Positions 25,574 to 28,654 of a stretch of DNA of 28,654 nucleotides are shown here, in pieces; position 1 is the first letter of the stretch, and the number at the start of each line of letters is the position of its first letter. The position numbers were made by a program, and so were the translations under genes. Location of the stretch: IMG/VR virus record IMGVR_UViG_3300025120_000382, positions 1 through 28,654 of that record. One strand, given 5' to 3'. The stretch comes from a virus. The notes below the pieces were generated by a model. That model was not told where the DNA came from, ran no database searches, and saw nothing but the letters and a program-made list of their open reading frames with translations.

Positions 25574-26382
25574 TATGCTACTAATTCTAATGCCTTACTA
25601 AACATTTTTTTATTTACGTCCTGGTCTTGCTTAAAATTCTTAATAATTCTAGCTTGACGAACTTTTCCACCTTGAGTTTTATACTCAAAATTTCCATCAA
25701 TAATATTCTCTTGGATTCTATTAAATACTTCCCAAAGCATATTACCTTCATCTTTTTTACGTTGAATATTTAAAACATCTTCAATTGCTTGATCATCGTA
25801 GGTATTGTTAGTACCTTCTACTCTAATATCTAGAAATGATTTAGCAAGATTAAACATTTGCTCCTCTTCTAATTCCACATTTTTCATTTTATTCATTGCT
25901 TCTACTGTTAAAGGTAATTTCTCAACCATACCTCTAATTAAAACTTGCAAATCTTCAAACGTATAACCCATATGACGCATTTTTAAATCTGCAAATTCAT
26001 CTGTAGCTATAATTAAACCATTTTCACAAATCATTCTAAATAATCCCGCTGTAAATTGAAAGGCATTCTTACCATCATGAGAATTAGTGATTAATATTTG
26101 GGGATAAACTGTATCTCCATCTTCACCATTAATAACAACATCATCATTTCTAAATACCAGCATGTGTTTTTGAACACCCTGAGTATTTTCAGTTCTTGCT
26201 TTAACTTCCTTAGCATCAACTGGTTTCCAACCTAATAACTCCATATCATCAATCACTCTTTCCGTAGGAATATGTGTATACTTTTCTGATACTTCACTTG
26301 AAGGTTTCATTGTGAAAATACTTGGAGCCATTTCACTTAACTCTTTTTTACTTAAAAATTTACTACTTTCTAAATTTAACAT
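25573..26382 (-). CDS. DUF932 family phage protein
   Basis: 269 residues. The typical DUF932 core is visible: HMLVFRNDD at about 73-81, YPQILITNSHDGKNAFQFTA at 93-112, LFRMICENGLII at 114-125 and a long helical C-terminal half (VEAMNKMKN, QAIEDVLNIQRKKD). DUF932 proteins are common in phages and plasmids and have no settled function; a DNA/replication-linked role has been suggested from context. The gene has its own host-type promoter (26411-26443) and a leader with AAAGG 6 bases before the ATG, and starts the run 26382-25573-25101. Confidence 0.8.
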   Translation of the reverse strand: MLNLESSKFLSKKELSEMAPSIFTMKPSSEVSEKYTHIPTERVIDDMELLGWKPVDAKEVKARTENTQGVQKHMLVFRNDDVVINGEDGDTVYPQILITNSHDGKNAFQFTAGLFRMICENGLIIATDEFADLKMRHMGYTFEDLQVLIRGMVEKLPLTVEAMNKMKNVELEEEQMFNLAKSFLDIRVEGTNNTYDDQAIEDVLNIQRKKDEGNMLWEVFNRIQENIIDGNFEYKTQGGKVRQARIIKNFKQDQDVNKKMFSKALELVA

Positions 26383-26410
26383 ATGACCTTTATTTAATTA
26401 ATTATTTATA

Positions 26411-26443
26411 CCTAAATATACGAAAGGTAGCCTGGGGAGCCAA
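26411..26443 (-). promoter_or_regulatory. Host-type promoter for DUF932 gene
   Basis: On the minus strand TTGG (26440-26443), exactly 19 bases, then TATATTTAGG (26411-26420). This resembles the Bacteroidetes sigma-A promoter TTTG-N19-TAnnTTTG. The -33 box lies inside one arm of a terminator-like hairpin (26426-26449). The first base of the -7 box is 38 bases before the ATG at 26382. Confidence 0.75.
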
Positions 26444-26449
26444 GCTACC
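26426..26449 (-). terminator. Hairpin after SH3-like gene, overlapping next promoter
   Basis: A 10-bp stem GGTAGCTTGG / CCAGGCTACC with a single T-G wobble and a 4-base loop, starting 17 bases after the stop at 26467. Only TTTC follows, so the T-run is weak. It probably ends the 26760-26467 message and is combined with the promoter of the next gene. Confidence 0.5.
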
Positions 26450-26466
26450 TGCGCATTACTTTTAAA

Positions 26467-26760
26467 TTAACTATAAACTTCTGTTGTGAATGTTTTCTTA
26501 ACTAGCAAACTTGGTGCTACTGTATATGAACCTCTATCACCTTGAACTTTAATATTTTTAGCATTAATTTTAATAACTTTAAATGTTTCATTAGGAGATA
26601 TTTTTTTATGATCAATACCAACCATATCACCTACTCTAAATGATAATTTAGCATCATAGGCAAGTTCTGTTTTTCTAATAGAAACTGCATTTTTAATTTT
26701 ATTAAATTCTTGTAAATCTGAATTTTTAATGAATTCTAACACTTCGTTTAAATTTGACAT
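26467..26760 (-). CDS. Small protein with SH3-like C-terminal half, unknown
   Basis: 97 residues from the ATG at 26760. Residues 1-30 are helical (NEVLEFIKNSDLQEFNKIKN); residues 40-92 read as a small SH3/KOW-like beta barrel (FRVGDMVGIDHKK, then FKVIKINAKNIKVQG), a fold often binding RNA or nucleic-acid complexes. A longer frame starting with GTG at 26799 is rejected because that codon touches the -7 box of the promoter at 26799-26831; the chosen ATG has AAAGG 4 bases upstream. Flanked by matching host-type promoters on both sides, so it is probably expressed early as a single-gene unit. Function unknown. Confidence 0.6.
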   Translation of the reverse strand: MSNLNEVLEFIKNSDLQEFNKIKNAVSIRKTELAYDAKLSFRVGDMVGIDHKKISPNETFKVIKINAKNIKVQGDRGSYTVAPSLLVKKTFTTEVYS

Positions 26761-26798
26761 AACCTTTATTTTAATTAATCGCTCGAACCATTCGAACA

Positions 26799-26831
26799 CC
26801 TAAATATACGAACCCTATCCCGCGTCTCCAA
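26799..26831 (-). promoter_or_regulatory. Host-type promoter for SH3-like gene
   Basis: On the minus strand TTGG (26828-26831), exactly 19 bases, TATATTTAGG (26799-26808). The 19-base stretch ending in the -33 box (26828-26846, TAATGCACAGGAAGCTTGG) matches that of the DUF932 promoter (26440-26458) at 17 of 19 positions, so the two promoters share an upstream box. Confidence 0.75.
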
Positions 26832-26849
26832 GCTTCCTGTGCATTATTT

Positions 26850-27233
26850 TTAACTATAAGTAAATGTTATACCACCAGTACCTCTAAGAAATACTGTTCC
26901 ATTAAACGTTGTGGTAAGGGGGAAGTAATCAAATGTTCCCCCTCCTGGAGGAATAACTATAGACCATACATGGTTTTCAAATTCCCCTGGAGATTTAGAA
27001 GTAATTAAAGTATCTTGGTTAATATTAACAAAATTAGTAAAATTTGCCTTAGCAGGTTGAGCACTAAAACCATCAAAAGATCCATTTGCATCTCGAATAG
27101 CTTCCATTGTAAAATATGCAGAACCACTACAAGTAGGAGCTCCTATGGTTATATTATAAGTTTGATTAGCATCAAAAGTATCAGGGTTTAATATTCCTTT
27201 TCCATTTAGTTGACCGAAAGTTATTGTAGGCAT
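26850..27233 (-). CDS. Small beta-rich protein, probable virion component
   Basis: 127 residues, no signal peptide or membrane segment, predicted all-beta with many aromatic/Gly turns (PTITFGQLNGKG, AYFTMEAIRD, VWSIVIPPGGGTFDYFP, FLRGTGGITFTYS). No known domain recognised. It has a late-type promoter and lies at the right end of the leftward gene block, so I infer a small structural or decoration protein. The stop is followed within 4 bases by the upstream box of the next promoter, a very compact arrangement. Confidence 0.5.
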   Translation of the reverse strand: MPTITFGQLNGKGILNPDTFDANQTYNITIGAPTCSGSAYFTMEAIRDANGSFDGFSAQPAKANFTNFVNINQDTLITSKSPGEFENHVWSIVIPPGGGTFDYFPLTTTFNGTVFLRGTGGITFTYS

Positions 27234-27245
27234 AGTATGATTTTA

Positions 27246-27255
27246 TTATAAATAT
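27246..27255 (-). promoter_or_regulatory. Late-type promoter motif before small beta-rich gene
   Basis: Reads ATATTTATAA on the minus strand (preceded by GT), 12 bases before the ATG at 27233. There is no matching -33 box at 19 bases. It faces away from the rightward promoter at 27347-27377. Confidence 0.6.
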
Positions 27256-27346
27256 ACAAAAGGCGGAAAACGACTCTTTCTCTTATACATACTCACATCT
27301 ATACATACGTATATACAATATACTTACATTTATTTTCTAAAATTCC

Positions 27347-27377
27347 GTGGACCCTTTGATTGGCGTTCGTATATTAG
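27347..27377 (+). promoter_or_regulatory. Host-type promoter for rightward genes
   Basis: GTGG (27347-27350), 19 bases, TATATTAG (27370-27377) inside TTCGTATATTAGGG. It shares the TTCGTATATT core with the three leftward host-type promoters but has one mismatch in each box. The -7 box ends 19 bases before the ATG at 27397. Confidence 0.55.
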
Positions 27378-27396
27378 GGTATATAAAAAATGAACA

Positions 27397-27825
27397 ATGG
27401 AATTAATTTATTTTATAAGTGGAATTTTAACTGTAGGAACAGTATATGGTGTATTGTTGTTACGTAAAGTAAAATCTTCACATGCGTTATTACTGGAGGA
27501 GTCATCGCGATTATTAGATCTCACACATTCTACTAGAGGGCAGGTTTTAGAGATGTTTGACCAGTCAAGTAAAAAGATGATTGAGGTATCTGAACAACAA
27601 GAAAAATTAATAGAGCAGATGCAAAATGATTCGTATACGGGGAATACTGAATTAAATCATAGGATATCAGAATTAGCAAAGACATTTAATGACCAGGGAT
27701 TGGGTAATAAAAAATTATTTGATGTGGCTGATAGTCAATTTAGGAAAATACAGTCTGATATACAAATATTAAATGGGACATTAAAAAGGTACATGGATGA
27801 TCCCAATATGATAGCAAAATATTAA
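27397..27825 (+). CDS. Membrane-anchored coiled-coil protein
   Basis: 142 residues, the first of two rightward genes. Residues 3-22 form an N-terminal transmembrane anchor (LIYFISGILTVGTVYGVLLL) followed by a long charged coiled coil (about 25-75 and 90-130: LLLEESSRLLDLTHS, MIEVSEQQEKLIEQM) and the C-terminal phrase DDPNMIAKY. This type II anchor plus helix plan resembles inner-membrane spanins (Rz) and other envelope-linked phage proteins, but there is no lipoprotein partner nearby. The opposite orientation and the host-type promoter suggest independent, probably early, expression. Role unknown. Confidence 0.6.
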   Translation: MELIYFISGILTVGTVYGVLLLRKVKSSHALLLEESSRLLDLTHSTRGQVLEMFDQSSKKMIEVSEQQEKLIEQMQNDSYTGNTELNHRISELAKTFNDQGLGNKKLFDVADSQFRKIQSDIQILNGTLKRYMDDPNMIAKY

Positions 27826-27912
27826 ATATATATTTTCCCGATGCCAAAAAGGTTTTGAAAAACTAGGGTTGCCATTTTACTATTTCTTAAATTTTGGTAT
27901 CAAATGGGAAAA

Positions 27913-27933
27913 AGACCCCCTTTATGGGGGTCT
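27913..27933 (-). terminator. Leftward intrinsic terminator between the rightward genes
   Basis: A perfect 8-bp inverted repeat AGACCCCC / GGGGGTCT with a 5-base loop. On the minus strand it is followed by a T-run (TCTTTTTCCC), the classical intrinsic terminator form; on the plus strand no T-run follows, though the hairpin could still slow rightward reading. It would stop leftward transcription coming from the 28470 promoter before it enters the 27397 gene antisense. Confidence 0.7.
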
Positions 27934-27946
27934 ATAATACTAAACT

Positions 27947-28066
27947 ATGGATAAAAAACAATTCCAAAAGTATGTTATGAATGCCTTAGGGTTCTCAATA
28001 GGTGTTAGTATAGCGGTAAGCTCCTTTATCGCTATTATCATACTATCCATAATCTTAATATTTTAG
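27947..28066 (+). CDS. 39-residue single-span membrane peptide
   Basis: ATG at 27947, TAG at 28064-28066. The translation starts MDKKQFQKYVMNALG and continues into one long hydrophobic segment (about residues 15-39, VSIAVSSFIAIIILSIILIF) that runs to the C-terminus. It lies 121 bases after the coiled-coil membrane gene, on the same strand, with the hairpin between. Small single-span peptides next to other membrane proteins in phages may be holin-like or superinfection-exclusion factors, but nothing here decides. No Cys, so not a lipoprotein. No clear Shine-Dalgarno. Confidence 0.5.
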   Translation: MDKKQFQKYVMNALGFSIGVSIAVSSFIAIIILSIILIF

Positions 28067-28371
28067 ATATAAATATATATTCATCGATGATATAAGTATA
28101 TACAACCCGAGGGTGTAAAATCGTGTGCGATTCATAAATTGTGCTACATCCTTTCCTCACGTATACACGCGTATATGGACACCAACGCGTATGGGATTAT
28201 GTACATATATATGCGCCGGTATGGCGGCGTATGCAATGTATTACATGCGTATTATTAATGTATTAAGTACGGTATAGGTAAGTATTATTCAGGGCGTAAG
28301 TACCACGTATAGAAGTGCCACCGCGGTATTTGTATCCACGGTGGTAATTATTATATTATGTCTGGTATATA
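28067..28371. other. Non-coding stretch with CGTAT motifs and inverted repeats
   Basis: About 305 bases without a convincing gene and clearly less AT-rich than the rest. CGTAT occurs on the plus strand at 28160, 28170, 28188, 28228, 28248 and 28306. Inverted repeats: TCATCGATGA (28081-28090), ACCC-GGGT (28105-28114), AATCG-CGATT (28119-28132), CGCCG-CGGCG (28214-28229) and a 9-bp arm hairpin (28318-28344). Frames of 26-40 codons exist but start poorly and show no protein-like pattern. It could be a regulatory region, a structured RNA or a replication-linked site. Confidence 0.5.
28318..28344 (-). terminator. Strong hairpin after 32-residue gene
   Basis: CCACCGCGG (28318-28326) pairs with CCACGGTGG (28336-28344) with one C-A mismatch and a 9-base loop. 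It lies 27 bases past the stop of the leftward 32-residue gene. No T-run follows on either strand, so it could be a rho-independent terminator in weak form or an RNA-stabilising structure. Confidence 0.35.
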
Positions 28372-28470
28372 TTATTTCATCCAACCAATACGATCTAACC
28401 CCGCATAATATTCATCACACGTAATTTCATCGTTATTGTATTGTTCAATTAATTTATTTAATTCAATCAT
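28372..28470 (-). CDS. 32-residue peptide under a host-type promoter
   Basis: ATG at 28470, TAA at 28372-28374. The translation starts MIELNKLIEQYNNDEITC, and ends DRIGWMK: an acidic helix followed by a short folded-looking end. It has a well-formed promoter (28490-28520) and AAGG 4 bases before the ATG, which support expression better than its length does. Small acidic peptides expressed early in T4-like phages often target host proteins such as RNA polymerase or nucleases, but no target can be named from the sequence. Confidence 0.55.
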   Translation of the reverse strand: MIELNKLIEQYNNDEITCDEYYAGLDRIGWMK

Positions 28471-28489
28471 AACCTTAATTATCAACACG

Positions 28490-28520
28490 TAAATATACGA
28501 ACCCTAACCCAGGTAGCCAA
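28490..28520 (-). promoter_or_regulatory. Host-type promoter for 32-residue gene
   Basis: On the minus strand TTTGG with TTGG at 28517-28520, exactly 19 bases, TATATTTA (28490-28497) in the context TTCGTATATTTACG. It keeps the same spacing and core as the promoters at 26411 and 26799. A direct repeat (28538-28556) lies just upstream. Confidence 0.75.
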
Positions 28521-28537
28521 ATGTTTTAGCATAAGCC

Positions 28538-28556
28538 GTTATGAACGTTTATGAAC
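28538..28556. repeat. Direct repeat upstream of host-type promoter
   Basis: GTTATGAAC (28538-28546) is followed at once by GTTTATGAAC (28547-28556) on the plus strand. It lies 17 bases upstream of the -33 box of the 28470 gene promoter, a usual place for an activator or repressor site. The repeat is short and may be chance. Confidence 0.4.
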
Positions 28557-28654
28557 ATCGCTTGGCATTGTCATATCCCCATTTATACATATGTTTTATT
28601 GTGAATAATAATTTTCTACACGTGTGCCAATTGTGGATACTGCAATTCGACGTA

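Noticed and set aside
26761-26799. N-terminal extension of the SH3-like gene from a GTG at 26799
   Set aside because: The codon touches the -7 promoter box, and the internal ATG at 26760 has AAAGG upstream.
28080-28235. Minus-strand frames of 26-40 codons opposite the 39-residue gene end
   Set aside because: Only GTG start or no Shine-Dalgarno, composition not like the neighbours, overlap with other features.
28175-28285. Plus-strand frames of 27-28 codons starting at 28175 and 28191
   Set aside because: Too short, no ribosome site, and they overlap the inverted repeats; not protein-like enough.
28596-28654. Possible C-terminal end of a leftward gene entering from the right edge
   Set aside because: All three minus frames are open at the edge for 12-33 codons; the true one cannot be chosen without the adjoining sequence.

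Overview
The window looks like part of the genome of a large T4-like (myovirus-type) tailed phage. The recognisable proteins are phage core functions: a T4 gp61-like primase, gp6- and gp25-like baseplate wedge proteins, a gp5-like hub/spike protein without a lysozyme domain, and a gp55-like late sigma factor. The DNA is very AT-rich. TAA, TAG and TGA are all used as stops. Most genes have A/T-rich leaders without a strong Shine-Dalgarno, and four promoters have a TTGG-N19-TATATTTA architecture resembling the Bacteroidetes housekeeping promoter (TTTG-N19-TAnnTTTG). I therefore infer a Bacteroidetes (probably flavobacterial) host; this rests on promoter architecture and composition, not on a host marker gene.

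Layout from left to right; almost everything is on the minus strand and so reads right to left. 1-737: the N-terminal part of a DNA primase (cut by the left edge) preceded by a GIY-YIG nuclease gene. 819-4782: four tail-fibre/tail-tip proteins, one with a 15-residue beta-roll repeat and two sharing a C-terminal domain. 4833-13784: a 2,983-residue structural protein that fills about a third of the window. 13794-21646: the baseplate/tail module (coiled-coil protein, beta-sandwich protein, gp6-like, gp25-like, small helical protein, membrane-segment protein with an Ig-like domain, hub/spike protein, helical protein). 21683-23968: late sigma factor, membrane-anchored small protein, HD phosphohydrolase, Cys-rich protein, small helical protein. 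24100-26760: SNase-type nuclease, T5orf172-type protein, DUF932 protein and small unknowns. 26850-27233: a small beta-rich late protein. 27397-28066: the only rightward genes, two small membrane proteins. 28067-28654: a mostly non-coding stretch with hairpins and CGTAT motifs, plus a leftward 32-residue gene under a host-type promoter.

Two promoter classes are visible. Host-type promoters (TTGG-N19-TATATTTA) precede the DUF932, SH3-like and 32-residue genes, and a looser version precedes the rightward genes. A second class, ATATTTATRA without any -33 box, lies 11-35 bases before structural and nuclease genes at eight places and fits recognition by the gp55-like factor encoded at 21683-22387. 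Its core is the exact reverse complement of the T4 late octamer. The working model is that host polymerase reads the right-hand region first, then the gp55-like factor switches on the tail, baseplate and fibre transcripts. No tRNA, CRISPR array, insertion sequence or integrase was seen.
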